Source: Gemmatimonadota bacterium (GTDB lineage: Bacteria; Gemmatimonadota; Gemmatimonadetes; Longimicrobiales; Gaopeijiaceae). From it: a stretch of 7,766 nucleotides of DNA. The stretch's first letter is position 1. Each line of letters begins with the position of its first letter. The position numbers were made by a program, and so were the translations under genes. Positions 1 to 5,411 of this stretch are shown in pieces. The stretch is taken from assembly GCA_030550695.1 (NCBI GenBank), contig JAUQOX010000105.1, forward strand, positions 1,484-9,249. The letters run 5' to 3'. Below the pieces are notes generated by a model that worked only from the letters and a program-made list of their open reading frames with translations, ran no database searches and was not told where the DNA came from.

Positions 1-150
1 GGGGGGGGTGAGTCGGTGGCGGCGGTCCACCAGGCCGGCGTGGCCGGAGAACTCAGCCACGTATCCACCGGGGGCGGCGCCTCGTTGGAGTTCTTGGCGG
101 GCGTCACCCTCCCGGGGGTGGCGGCCCTGGATCAGGTGGCGGAAGGGTAG
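1..150 (+). CDS. pgk: Phosphoglycerate kinase, C-terminal fragment
   Basis: Only the last 49 codons and the TAG stop are in the window; the 5' end lies outside. The product would interconvert 1,3-bisphosphoglycerate plus ADP and 3-phosphoglycerate plus ATP in the cytoplasm. The visible tail carries the PGK signature: a GGGESVAAV segment at the very start, a HVSTGGGASLEFL segment (the glycine-rich nucleotide-site loop), then the LPGV-A-L ending typical of the family C-terminus. The stop is 20 bases before the tpiA start, and the order pgk-tpiA is the usual glycolytic operon arrangement, so the two are probably co-transcribed. The family identification is secure; nothing can be said of the promoter or the N-terminal domain. 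Confidence 0.95.
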   Translation, partial: GGGESVAAVHQAGVAGELSHVSTGGGASLEFLAGVTLPGVAALDQVAEG

Positions 151-156
151 AAGAGC

Positions 157-162
157 AAGGAG
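157..162 (+). promoter_or_regulatory. Ribosome binding site deciding the TTG start of tpiA
   Basis: AAGGAG lies 8 bases before the TTG at 171. No other in-frame start before the conserved core (the GTG run at 219-227) has an SD at a proper distance, so the TTG start is preferred although it gives a longer N-terminus than usual. Confidence 0.7.
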
Positions 163-170
163 CAAGGGTT

Positions 171-998
171 TTGAACCGGGAGCCTTTCTCGGAAGCAGGC
201 GACGACGCTGCCCGTGGGGTGGTGGTGGCGGGAAACTGGAAGATGCACCACGGCCTTCGGGCTACCCAGGAGTTCTTCAAGAAGTTCAGGCCCGCCCTGG
301 CGGAGGATTCCTTGGCTCCCCGGGTCCTCATCTTTCCTCCGTTTCTGTCTCTTTCGGCGGCTGTGGCGGCGCGGCCTGCGAAACCGAGGGTGGATCTGGG
401 CGTCCAGGACCTTTATTGGGAACAGGAGGGGGCCTTCACCGGTGAGGTGTCGGCCGCCATGGCCCAGGAAGCGGGGGCAGGGTTCGCCTTGGTGGGGCAT
501 TCGGAGCGCCGGCGGCTCTTTGGCGAGACCGACGAATGGGTGGCTCGGAAGGCGCGGGCAGCCCTGGCGCAGGGCCTTGGCGTGGTGATCTGTGTAGGGG
601 AAACGTGGGAGGAGCGGAAGGCCGGGCGGGTGGAGGAAGTGCTGCTGGCCCAGATCGCGGCGGTGGGAGAGGTGATCAGGGATTTCCAGGACTCGGAGAT
701 CCTCCTGGCCTACGAGCCGGTTTGGGCCATCGGCACGGGAGAAACGGCAAGTCCTCACGATGCATCCGAGGCTCAGGGCTTCCTGAGGGGTTCCCTGGCG
801 GAGTGGGTGGGGTCGGGACGGGCCGGGAGACTTCCCATCTTGTATGGGGGTAGCGTCAGGCCGGAGAACGCTTTGGAACTCCTCTTGGCCCCCGACGTGG
901 ATGGCCTCCTGGTGGGGGGTGCGAGCCTCGATCCCTCTTCGTTTGCCCGGATCGTAGAGGCCGGGGCCCAAGCCTGGAGGTTCAGGGGCGGGGTTTGA
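171..998 (+). CDS. tpiA: Triosephosphate isomerase
   Basis: A 275-residue cytoplasmic TIM-barrel enzyme that interconverts dihydroxyacetone phosphate and glyceraldehyde 3-phosphate. Visible landmarks: AGNWKMH at 20-26 with Asn22 and the substrate-binding Lys24, VGHSERR at 108-114 with the electrophilic His110, AYEPVWAIGTG at 180-190 with the catalytic base Glu182 followed by the flexible loop, and the phosphate-binding YGGSV at 225-229 and GLLVGGASL at 245-253. All catalytic residues are present. About 12 extra residues precede the core compared with typical bacterial enzymes; the start rests on the AAGGAG SD before TTG. The usual Asn of the Q-N-x6-GAFTGE segment is Asp80. It follows pgk by 20 bases and precedes secG by 72, with no gpmI between. 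The identification is secure; the exact start is less so. Confidence 0.96.
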   Translation: MNREPFSEAGDDAARGVVVAGNWKMHHGLRATQEFFKKFRPALAEDSLAPRVLIFPPFLSLSAAVAARPAKPRVDLGVQDLYWEQEGAFTGEVSAAMAQEAGAGFALVGHSERRRLFGETDEWVARKARAALAQGLGVVICVGETWEERKAGRVEEVLLAQIAAVGEVIRDFQDSEILLAYEPVWAIGTGETASPHDASEAQGFLRGSLAEWVGSGRAGRLPILYGGSVRPENALELLLAPDVDGLLVGGASLDPSSFARIVEAGAQAWRFRGGV

Positions 999-1070
999 AG
1001 CCGCCGTTGACACCTTTGGGCCGGTGGGCGAGCTTTTTTTGCTCCGATTCCCCCGCTTCCGGATCGATCC

Positions 1071-1469
1071 ATGTATACGTTCTTGCTCATCCTTTTGGTT
1101 TTGGATGCCCTGTTCATGGGGCTGGTGATCCTGCTCCAGGCAGGGAAGGGTGGAGGTTTGGCCGCCATGGGCGGTGGAGTCGCGGCCGCCGAGGGCATTC
1201 TCGGTGGGCGGCAAGCCACCACCGTCCTCACCCGTGCGACTTGGATCAGCGGCGGCACTTTTATGCTGCTGGCTCTGATCCTCTCCATCTTGTCCTCCAG
1301 GAGCAGTCAGCCGCGTCCTATCCTTCAGGATCAATTCCAGCCTGTGGTTCCGGCGCCTGAACCGTTGCTCCCGGGTGCTGGGGGAGGGGTCGGCGGTCCG
1401 GAGGGTGCCGGGAGCTCCGGGGAAAAGCCCGGCTCGCCCGAGAACCGGGGCCCGGGTTCGGGGGAGTAG
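1071..1469 (+). CDS. secG: Protein-export membrane protein SecG
   Basis: SecG is the small non-essential subunit of the SecYEG translocon in the cytoplasmic membrane; it helps SecA-driven export. The 132-residue protein has two hydrophobic segments, about 2-22 and 55-75. Between them is the family hallmark: LLQAGKGGGLAAMGGG at 21-36, then GGRQATTVLTRATW. The C-terminal tail (about 76-132) is a hydrophilic, Pro/Gly/Glu-rich low-complexity stretch that makes the protein longer than the usual 70-110 residues. The ATG is the natural start because the first membrane segment begins at once. No clear SD precedes it; only a GGATCGATCC palindrome lies directly upstream, so translation may depend on tpiA. 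A tpiA-to-secG order without gpmI or eno is a shortened form of the common glycolysis-secG cluster. Confidence 0.93.
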   Translation: MYTFLLILLVLDALFMGLVILLQAGKGGGLAAMGGGVAAAEGILGGRQATTVLTRATWISGGTFMLLALILSILSSRSSQPRPILQDQFQPVVPAPEPLLPGAGGGVGGPEGAGSSGEKPGSPENRGPGSGE

Positions 1470-1490
1470 GCCCGGCAATCGGCTCCTCAC

Positions 1491-1562
1491 AGGGCCCGCC
1501 CCGAGGCTTGGCCGGGTGGGGGCGGGGTGGGGAAGCTGGGGCTTTTTTTCGGCTGTTTTTTT
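1491..1562 (+). terminator. Probable end of the pgk-tpiA-secG transcript: GC hairpin and two T7 tracts
   Basis: CCCGCCCC at 1495-1502 is perfectly complementary to GGGGCGGG at 1519-1526. Two runs of seven T follow at 1543-1549 and 1556-1562. The perfect stem ends 16 bases before the first T run, too far for a classical terminator. A bulged alternative (1494-1502 with 1530-1542) would abut the T run. The G-rich arm also fits a G-quadruplex. The position just after secG supports termination; the exact structure is uncertain. Confidence 0.45.
1514..1532 (+). other. Canonical G-quadruplex motif downstream of secG
   Basis: Four G-tracts of 3, 5, 4 and 4 bases are separated by single-base loops (T, C, T), on the non-template strand and so also in the RNA. 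This is the tightest class of quadruplex motif. It competes with the CCCGCCCC hairpin partner at 1495-1502. The sequence fits the pattern; folding is inferred. Confidence 0.6.
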
Positions 1563-1569
1563 GGGAAGG

Positions 1570-1606
1570 TCGCTCAGAGCACCCGGGCAGCATCGGGTTC
1601 GATTCC
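1570..1606 (+). other. tRNA-like patch (possible relic)
   Basis: GCTCAG at 1572-1577 followed by AGCAC resembles a tRNA D-arm with its loop deleted, and GGTTCGATTCC at 1596-1606 matches the consensus T-loop. There is no anticodon arm, acceptor stem or proper T-stem, so this is not a functional tRNA. It could be a decayed tRNA (a tRNA gene follows secG in some bacteria) or chance. Confidence 0.2.
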
Positions 1607-1613
1607 ATCAGGG

Positions 1614-1620
1614 AAGGGAG
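1614..1620 (+). promoter_or_regulatory. Ribosome binding site deciding the GTG start of the E2 gene
   Basis: AAGGGAG lies 8 bases before GTG at 1629. It favours that start over the in-frame ATG at 1527, whose 34 extra codons would run through the quadruplex, the T-tracts and the tRNA-like patch and resemble no E2 N-terminus. Confidence 0.75.
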
Positions 1621-1628
1621 TCCATAGG

Positions 1629-3068
1629 GTGGCACGCATCGAGGTCCCCATGCCGCAGATGGGGGAGTCCATCGCGGAAGGAACGGTAGCTCGGTGGCTG
1701 AAGCAGGTTGGGGATTCCGTCCAGCGCGATGAGCCCATCCTGGAGATCTCCACCGACAAGGTGGATGCGGAGATTCCTTCGCCGGCTTCAGGGGTCTTGG
1801 TGGAGATCCTCGTGGGGGAGGGCCAAACGGTGGAGGTGGGGACGGTGGTGGCCTATGTGGACACGGAAGCCCAGCCGGGCCTCGTTCCGGCCCGGGAGGC
1901 GGCCGGGGGGCCTTCCCCGGAAGGGCAAGCGGGTCCGGCGGGTGGGGTGGTGGAGGGCGGCTCAGCGGCCGCCCCGGAGGTCTCCGGCGGGCCGGAGGAG
2001 CGCCTCCGCACCCGGTCCAGCCCCTTGGTCAGGAGAATTGCCGAAGAACACGGGGTGGATCTGAGGGAGGTGGTCGGTACCGGATTCATGGGTCGCGTCA
2101 CCAAGCAGGACATTCTGGGGTTCCTGGCTGGACGCTCCGAGGCCGGGAAGACCGGCGCCCCTGCCGCCACCCTGCCTTCTCCGTCCCAGGCCCTCCGTGC
2201 ACCGGTCGCAGGGGCCTCGGCACCCCAGCCGACCCCAGGGGGACCTCCGCCTCAGGCCCTTGCCGGCCCGGCCCGGCCTGCCGGAGAACTGGGGGGTGGG
2301 GGGGCCTCCGAATTCTGGAAGGTCTTCTTCGGGGAGGTGCAACACCCTGAGTATCCCGTGCGGGGGGCCGATCGGGTCGAGCCTATGGACAAGGTCAGAA
2401 GGCTCACCGCGGAGCACATGGTCCTGGCCAAGCGGGTGGCTCCCCACGTGCACTCCTTCATCGAGGTGGACTTCACCCGGGTGGATCAGCTCCGGGCCCT
2501 CCACCGGGACCGCTGGGCCCAACTGGGGGTGAAGGTGTCCTATACCGCGTTCGTGGCTTGGGCCTGTTCCCGGGTCCTGCGGGAATTTCCCATGGTCAAT
2601 GCCACCGTATCGGGGAACAACCTCCTTTTCCGGGGAAACGTGAATGTGGGGATCGCCGTGGATTTGAACCCGGGCCTCATCGTGCCCGTCATCCACGACG
2701 CGGACGAACTGAGCCTGGTTGGCTTGGCAAAACGGGTTGTGGACCTGGCGGAACGGGCCCGGGCCCGGCGGCTCAACCCGGAGGAGATCCAGGGGGCCAC
2801 CTTCTCGATCACCAATCCGGGCGTCCTGGGCACCCTGGCGGGCACGCCCATCATTCCCAAGGGTACGGCGGCGATTCTCGGCACCGGCTCCATCGAGAAA
2901 CGGGTGGTGGTGCTGGAAGACCCCCTCACCGGGGCCGATACCATCGCCATCCGCAAACGGTCCATTTTTTCCCTCGGTTACGACCACCGCATCGTGGACG
3001 GGGCCGACGCCGCCCGGTTCCTTTCGCGGGTAAAAGAACTCCTGGAGGGGTTCCCGGCTGACGCTTAG
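1629..3068 (+). CDS. Dihydrolipoamide acyltransferase (E2) of a 2-oxo acid dehydrogenase complex
   Basis: A 479-residue cytoplasmic E2 core enzyme that passes an acyl group from lipoyl-lysine to CoA. Domains in order: one lipoyl domain (about 3-77) with the TDK lysine at Lys44; a Pro/Ala/Gly linker; a peripheral-subunit-binding domain (about 127-166, from RTRSSPLVRRIAEEHGVDL to GRVTKQDIL); a long linker; the catalytic domain (about 247-474) ending with DHRIVDG, catalytic His453 and Asp457. The TDKVDAEIPSP and FSITNPG segments resemble branched-chain or 2-oxoglutarate E2 enzymes more than strict pyruvate E2, but substrate cannot be fixed from sequence. No E1 or E3 gene is in the window, so partners are encoded elsewhere. 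It lies 70 bases before lipB, whose product starts modification of Lys44. Identification as E2 is secure; the exact complex is open. Confidence 0.93.
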   Translation: MARIEVPMPQMGESIAEGTVARWLKQVGDSVQRDEPILEISTDKVDAEIPSPASGVLVEILVGEGQTVEVGTVVAYVDTEAQPGLVPAREAAGGPSPEGQAGPAGGVVEGGSAAAPEVSGGPEERLRTRSSPLVRRIAEEHGVDLREVVGTGFMGRVTKQDILGFLAGRSEAGKTGAPAATLPSPSQALRAPVAGASAPQPTPGGPPPQALAGPARPAGELGGGGASEFWKVFFGEVQHPEYPVRGADRVEPMDKVRRLTAEHMVLAKRVAPHVHSFIEVDFTRVDQLRALHRDRWAQLGVKVSYTAFVAWACSRVLREFPMVNATVSGNNLLFRGNVNVGIAVDLNPGLIVPVIHDADELSLVGLAKRVVDLAERARARRLNPEEIQGATFSITNPGVLGTLAGTPIIPKGTAAILGTGSIEKRVVVLEDPLTGADTIAIRKRSIFSLGYDHRIVDGADAARFLSRVKELLEGFPADA

Positions 3069-3127
3069 GCTGGAGCGGAGGAAAAAGGCCGGCGTACGAA
3101 GGAGGCCTTCCCCAAGGTCGGGCCGGT

Positions 3128-3132
3128 GGAGG
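3128..3132 (+). promoter_or_regulatory. Ribosome binding site of lipB (GTG start)
   Basis: GGAGG lies 6 bases before GTG at 3139, supporting this start. The first conserved residues of the family follow within about 12 codons. Confidence 0.7.
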
Positions 3133-3138
3133 TTTCGA

Positions 3139-3810
3139 GTGTCGGTGGGCAGCCCCTTGCCGCCGGTGGAGGTTCGGATCCTGGGAGTCGTCCCTTACCG
3201 GGATGGCTTGGAACTCCAGGAGCATCTGGTAGCCCGGAGGAGATCCGAAGAGATTCCCGATCAGCTGCTCCTCCTTGAGCATCCGCCCGTCGTCACCCTG
3301 GGGACCTCGGCCCATCGGGAGCACCTGCTTCTGTCCCCCGAGGAGCTGGAGAAGCGGGGGATCGGGCTCTTCGAAGCGGGCAGGGGAGGGGACGTCACCT
3401 ACCATGGCCCTGGCCAACTGGTCGGTTATCCCATCCTGAGGCTCCCATCCCATCGCCGAGATCTCCACGGCTACCTGCGGGACTTGGAGGAGGTTCTCAT
3501 CAGGGCCTTGAGGGAGCTGGGCGTGGAGGGCTACCGGGAGCCGGGGTACACGGGGGTATGGACGAAGCAGGGGAAGGTCGCGGCCATCGGAGTGAGGGTC
3601 TCGTCCGGTTGGATCACCTCCCACGGCTTCGCTTTGAATGTGGGCCCCACCCCGGACGGCTTTCGAGCCATCGTCCCTTGTGGGATTGCGAATCGGCCGG
3701 TGACTTCGGTGGAGGAGGTCCTCCACCAGACCGTTGGCATGGAGGAGGTGATCCCGCTGGTGGTGAAGCATTTTGGAGAAGTGTTCGAGTTGGAGCCGAT
3801 TGTGGTCTAG
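3139..3810 (+). CDS. lipB: Octanoyltransferase (lipoyl/octanoyl-ACP:protein transferase)
   Basis: A 223-residue cytoplasmic enzyme that transfers octanoyl from acyl carrier protein to the target lysine of lipoyl domains, the first step of endogenous lipoate assembly before LipA adds sulfur. Family motifs: LLEHPPVVTLG at 45-55; RGGDVTYHGPGQLVGYP at 82-98; GVW at 139-141; KVAAIGVR at 146-153 with the catalytic Lys146; HGFALNV at 162-168; and IVPCGI at 178-183 with the catalytic Cys181. All expected active-site residues are intact and length is normal. It sits directly downstream of an E2 gene in the same direction, fitting a module in which the acyltransferase and the enzyme that modifies it are expressed together. 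This is the LipB type, not the LipM/LipL type found in Bacillus subtilis. No lipA is in view. Confidence 0.96.
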   Translation: MSVGSPLPPVEVRILGVVPYRDGLELQEHLVARRRSEEIPDQLLLLEHPPVVTLGTSAHREHLLLSPEELEKRGIGLFEAGRGGDVTYHGPGQLVGYPILRLPSHRRDLHGYLRDLEEVLIRALRELGVEGYREPGYTGVWTKQGKVAAIGVRVSSGWITSHGFALNVGPTPDGFRAIVPCGIANRPVTSVEEVLHQTVGMEEVIPLVVKHFGEVFELEPIVV

Positions 3811-3812
3811 AC

Positions 3813-3869
3813 AACATTTTCTGCCTGGCAGGGAGCCCGTCCCCGCCTGGGGGGATGCCAATGTTTTTT
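3813..3869 (+). terminator. Possible weak terminator after lipB
   Basis: AACATT at 3813-3818 pairs with AATGTT at 3860-3865, with GGCA (3827-3830) and TGCC (3856-3859) as an inner pairing, and the T run continues to 3869. The 5' arm has an 8-base bulge and the loop is long, so this is only a suggestion based on its place directly after the lipB stop. Confidence 0.3.
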
Positions 3870-3939
3870 GCCTCCCCGTTTTGAATCTCCTTTGCAGAGA
3901 AGCAAGTCTTCCTTCAGAACCATCTGTTTACACCGGAAC

Positions 3940-3965
3940 GGAGCGCTGGGCGGGGGTCTCGCTCC
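3940..3965. repeat. Inverted repeat in the lipB-rnhA interval
   Basis: GGAGCG at 3940-3945 and CGCTCC at 3960-3965 form a 6-bp stem with a 14-base loop. I see no gene between 3811 and 4040; this hairpin and the weak lipB terminator are the only structure there. Confidence 0.35.
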
Positions 3966-4040
3966 ATGTGGCTATCTTCAGCGTCTCCAAGCACTTGAGG
4001 GCCTACAAACCGTTACCGCGGGCAGGGCTCCAGAGAACGC

Positions 4041-4069
4041 TTGACCGGGTCCCGGAACTGTTGAATAGT
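4041..4069 (+). promoter_or_regulatory. Sigma-70/SigA-type promoter candidate inside the convergent interval
   Basis: TTGACC (4041-4046, 5 of 6 to consensus) is followed after exactly 17 bases by AATAGT (4064-4069, 4 of 6). Transcription would start near 4076, which is the first base of a 12-bp helix. No protein gene follows on this strand before carA at 5412, so its product would be an untranslated RNA. Confidence 0.45.
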
Positions 4070-4075
4070 TACCCG

Positions 4076-4393
4076 TGCGTCGCTGATGCGGCCTGCGGAA
4101 ACGATGGCGATGGTCATCCTCCAGCAGATCAGCGGCGCAAGCCTGGGGCGGGACGCCGCCGCCATGGCAGCCGGTCTGGCTTCTTGGAGTCAGACTGGCC
4201 GACGGGGAGGTCGCTGGACCCCGTCGTAGCCCCGGCAGCTGCGGGGCGCCTGATCCGCTGACCGCGCGGTGAGGGGAAGGGATGAGCGTTCGGCCGTCAG
4301 CACGACGACGGATCCAAGAGCGAGAAGCGAGTCCCGCCAGCGGACAAGGAGGCCCCGGCGATGGCGTGCCACGCCGGGGCCGAATTGTTTCTT
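4076..4393 (+). ncRNA. Candidate structured noncoding RNA, about 318 bases
   Basis: The stretch lies between convergent lipB and the RNase HI gene, contains no credible ORF, and is dense in strong local pairing. In order: 4076-4087 with 4128-4139 (12 bp, one G-U); GGCG/CGCC at 4147-4150 and 4154-4157; 4170-4178 with 4191-4199 (9 bp, one G-U); 4200-4207 with 4219-4226 (8 bp); 4229-4234 with 4242-4247 (6 bp); 4257-4262 with 4296-4301 (6 bp); and a terminator at 4351-4393. A promoter-like element ends just upstream. I looked for signatures of RNase P RNA, tmRNA, SRP RNA and 6S RNA and recognised none. It could instead be a long structured lipB 3' UTR, or chance pairing in GC-rich DNA. The existence of an RNA is inference; the pairings are directly visible. 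Confidence 0.4.
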
Positions 4394-4497
4394 CCTCGGT
4401 CTCTTTCGGCCCGGCGCCGCATCTGCCGGTTCTTCGGAGACATCGGCTTCCGGGTTCTTGGCTGTCGAGCCTCCCCCTCCTGCCGGGGCTTCCTCAT
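4297..4497 (-). CDS. Possible small basic ORF overlapping the RNase HI gene stop (66 codons)
   Basis: The ATG overlaps the TGA of the upstream gene in an ATGA arrangement, and a GGAGG lies about 10 bases before it inside that gene, so translational coupling is possible. The predicted protein is very basic in its first 37 residues (many Arg and Lys, with MSPKNRQMRRRAERDR at 19-34) and has no membrane segment. I recognise no family. Against it: residues 41-66 look unconstrained, and the ORF spans the strong hairpin at 4351-4381. A chance ORF remains more likely than not. Confidence 0.22.
   Translation of the reverse strand: MRKPRQEGEARQPRTRKPMSPKNRQMRRRAERDRGRNNSAPAWHAIAGASLSAGGTRFSLLDPSSC
4351..4393 (+). 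terminator. Strong + strand rho-independent terminator
   Basis: GGCCCCGGCG at 4351-4360 pairs perfectly with CGCCGGGGCC at 4372-4381 (10 bp). The apical part can extend through TGG/CCA. A T-rich tail follows (7 T in 4383-4393). The other side has few T, so termination is predicted for + strand transcripts. It lies 540 bases beyond lipB, in keeping with an RNA made from this interval. Confidence 0.55.
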
Positions 4498-5099
4498 TCC
4501 GCCGCGTCCTCCCCCCCCGCCAACTCCCCCGCGGCCGGAGGGGCGTTCTCCTGGACCGCCAAGTAGAGACCGGAGCTTTTCCTGCGCTCCGCCAGCCAGT
4601 CCAAGAAACCCGAAGGCACCAGCCCCTCCGATTGGCTCTGGGTCCGGGCAGCCCGGGTCGCCAGGTAATTGGCGTATTCGTTCTTGGGATCCCCCGCGTG
4701 GCCCCGCAGCCAGGTCCACCGCACCCGGTGCCGTTGGCTTTCCCTGTCCAGCTCCATCCAGAGGTCCAGGTTCTCCACCGCCCCGCCCCGCCGCCTCCAT
4801 CCGCGCACCTTCCATGCCGGCACCCACTCCCGAATACCTCGGATCAGGTATTGGCTGTCGGAGTGGAAATGGATCCGGCACGGCCGCTTCAAGAGCCGCA
4901 GACCTTCCAAAGCACTCCGGAGGGCCATCCGGTTGTTCGTGGTAGCCGCCTCCGAAACCCAATAGTCCCGCCTTTCCCAGTCCCTGCCGGTCCAATGCTC
5001 CACCAGTCCGGCGGCCCCTCCGGGATTCGCCCTGCCCTGGAACTGATTCCCCAGACAGGATTCGTCGGCGTGGATGATGACCAGAGGCCAGTCTTTCAT
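4494..5099 (-). CDS. RNase HI-family protein with altered active site
   Basis: A 201-residue protein of the RNase HI fold, normally cleaving RNA in RNA:DNA hybrids. Family landmarks: ADESCLGN at 11-18 (Asp12 = E. coli Asp10), TTNNRMALRSALEGL at 53-67, HSDSQYLIRGI at 79-89 (Asp81 = Asp70), W-x4-RGW and the N-x-DLW segment at 96-114, RGHAGDPKNEYANYLA at 132-147 (His134 = His124). Two of the four metal-binding carboxylates are changed: Glu48 is Ala59 (codon GCC) and Asp134 is Asn144 (codon AAT). The first motif reads DES instead of DGS, with an inserted QFQGRANPGG-type loop after it. The last 45 residues are a non-family tail. It may be inactive, have changed chemistry, or belong to a subfamily with different ligands. 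It is divergent to carA and convergent to lipB, with no clear SD before the ATG. Confidence 0.85.
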   Translation of the reverse strand: MKDWPLVIIHADESCLGNQFQGRANPGGAAGLVEHWTGRDWERRDYWVSEAATTNNRMALRSALEGLRLLKRPCRIHFHSDSQYLIRGIREWVPAWKVRGWRRRGGAVENLDLWMELDRESQRHRVRWTWLRGHAGDPKNEYANYLATRAARTQSQSEGLVPSGFLDWLAERRKSSGLYLAVQENAPPAAGELAGGEDAAE

Positions 5100-5129
5100 G
5101 GCAACGAGCGCTGTCCGGGACCGGGCGGG

Positions 5130-5147
5130 CGGCCCTTGGGAGGGCCG
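5130..5147. repeat. Perfect inverted repeat in the 5' leader of the RNase HI gene
   Basis: CGGCCCT at 5130-5136 and AGGGCCG at 5141-5147 form a 7-bp stem with a 4-base loop, about 30 bases upstream of the - strand ATG. It could be a leader hairpin or a protein-binding site; no T run follows on either strand. Confidence 0.5.
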
Positions 5148-5345
5148 AGGCGGAAGTGCCCAAAGACTAAAGGTTACGTACAGACCAGTCTAGATGAGCC
5201 CTACCGGGGGCAGGAAGCGGGCCCCCCCATGGGCTTGGGGCGGGGGCGTCCTGTTCCGGTGGGGGCAAGGATCCGCGCCGCGGGGGGAGAGGATCGGCTC
5301 GCCTCGAGGGGCCCGTGTCTCCAACAGCCGAAAGACCCTGGAAAC

Positions 5346-5373
5346 TTGACGGGAAAGGGGGGATCCCTAGATT
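5346..5373 (+). promoter_or_regulatory. Candidate promoter of carA
   Basis: TTGACG (5346-5351, 5 of 6) and TAGATT (5368-5373, 4 of 6) are separated by 16 bases. The spacer contains the palindrome GGGATCCC (5360-5367), which could be an operator. A start near 5380 would leave a leader of about 32 bases before the carA ATG. Confidence 0.4.
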
Positions 5374-5411
5374 GGCGCCGCTTGATCCTTTGGTCCCCTT
5401 GCCAGTCGACG

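Larger units (their letters stand above)
5100..5411. other. Divergent RNase HI-carA intergenic region
   Basis: No gene is seen in these 312 bases. The segment holds a perfect 7-bp hairpin near the RNase HI gene side, a GC hairpin (GCCCCC at 5221-5226 with GGGGGC at 5242-5247), several G-tracts and a promoter candidate close to carA. No T-run terminator that would make a pyrimidine attenuator is seen, and no convincing - strand promoter was found for the RNase HI gene. Confidence 0.6.

Noticed and set aside
1007..1035. TTGACA before secG as a -35 element
   Set aside because: At 16-18 bases downstream there is only GAGCTTTTT, not a -10 hexamer.
132..1490. Long - strand open frame of 452 codons opposite tpiA and secG
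   Set aside because: It is antisense to two securely identified genes, its translation resembles no family and is low in hydrophobic structure; it stays open because of high GC.
1527..1628. N-terminal extension of the E2 gene from ATG 1527
   Set aside because: The extra codons cross the quadruplex, T-tracts and tRNA-like patch; GTG 1629 has a good SD and starts exactly at the lipoyl domain.
1627..1637. GGGTGGCACGC resembling the T-box antiterminator motif
   Set aside because: It overlaps the E2 start codon and first codons, is not an exact T-box match, and has no specifier stem or terminator.
1962..2987. 341-codon - strand frame opposite the E2 gene
   Set aside because: Shadow of the E2 coding frame, without recognisable domains.
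3072..3118. AAGGCC/GGCCTT and GAAGG/CCTTC pairings between the E2 gene and lipB
   Set aside because: Short stems, no T run, and the genes appear co-transcribed, so no terminator is called.
2926..3861. 311-codon - strand frame opposite lipB
   Set aside because: Shadow of lipB; Pro/Arg-rich translation without a family.
3773..4261. 162-codon + strand frame running out of lipB into the convergent gap
   Set aside because: It starts inside lipB, has no SD, and its sequence is not protein-like; the interval is better explained by RNA structure.
5246..5270. Possible PyrR-binding attenuator in the carA leader (TCC...AAGGA pairing)
   Set aside because: The conserved loop of PyrR sites is not present and there is no T-run terminator before carA.
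4269..5411. In-frame upstream extension of carA of about 380 codons
   Set aside because: It runs antisense through the RNase HI-like gene and has no family-like sequence; CarA proteins start near ATG 5412.
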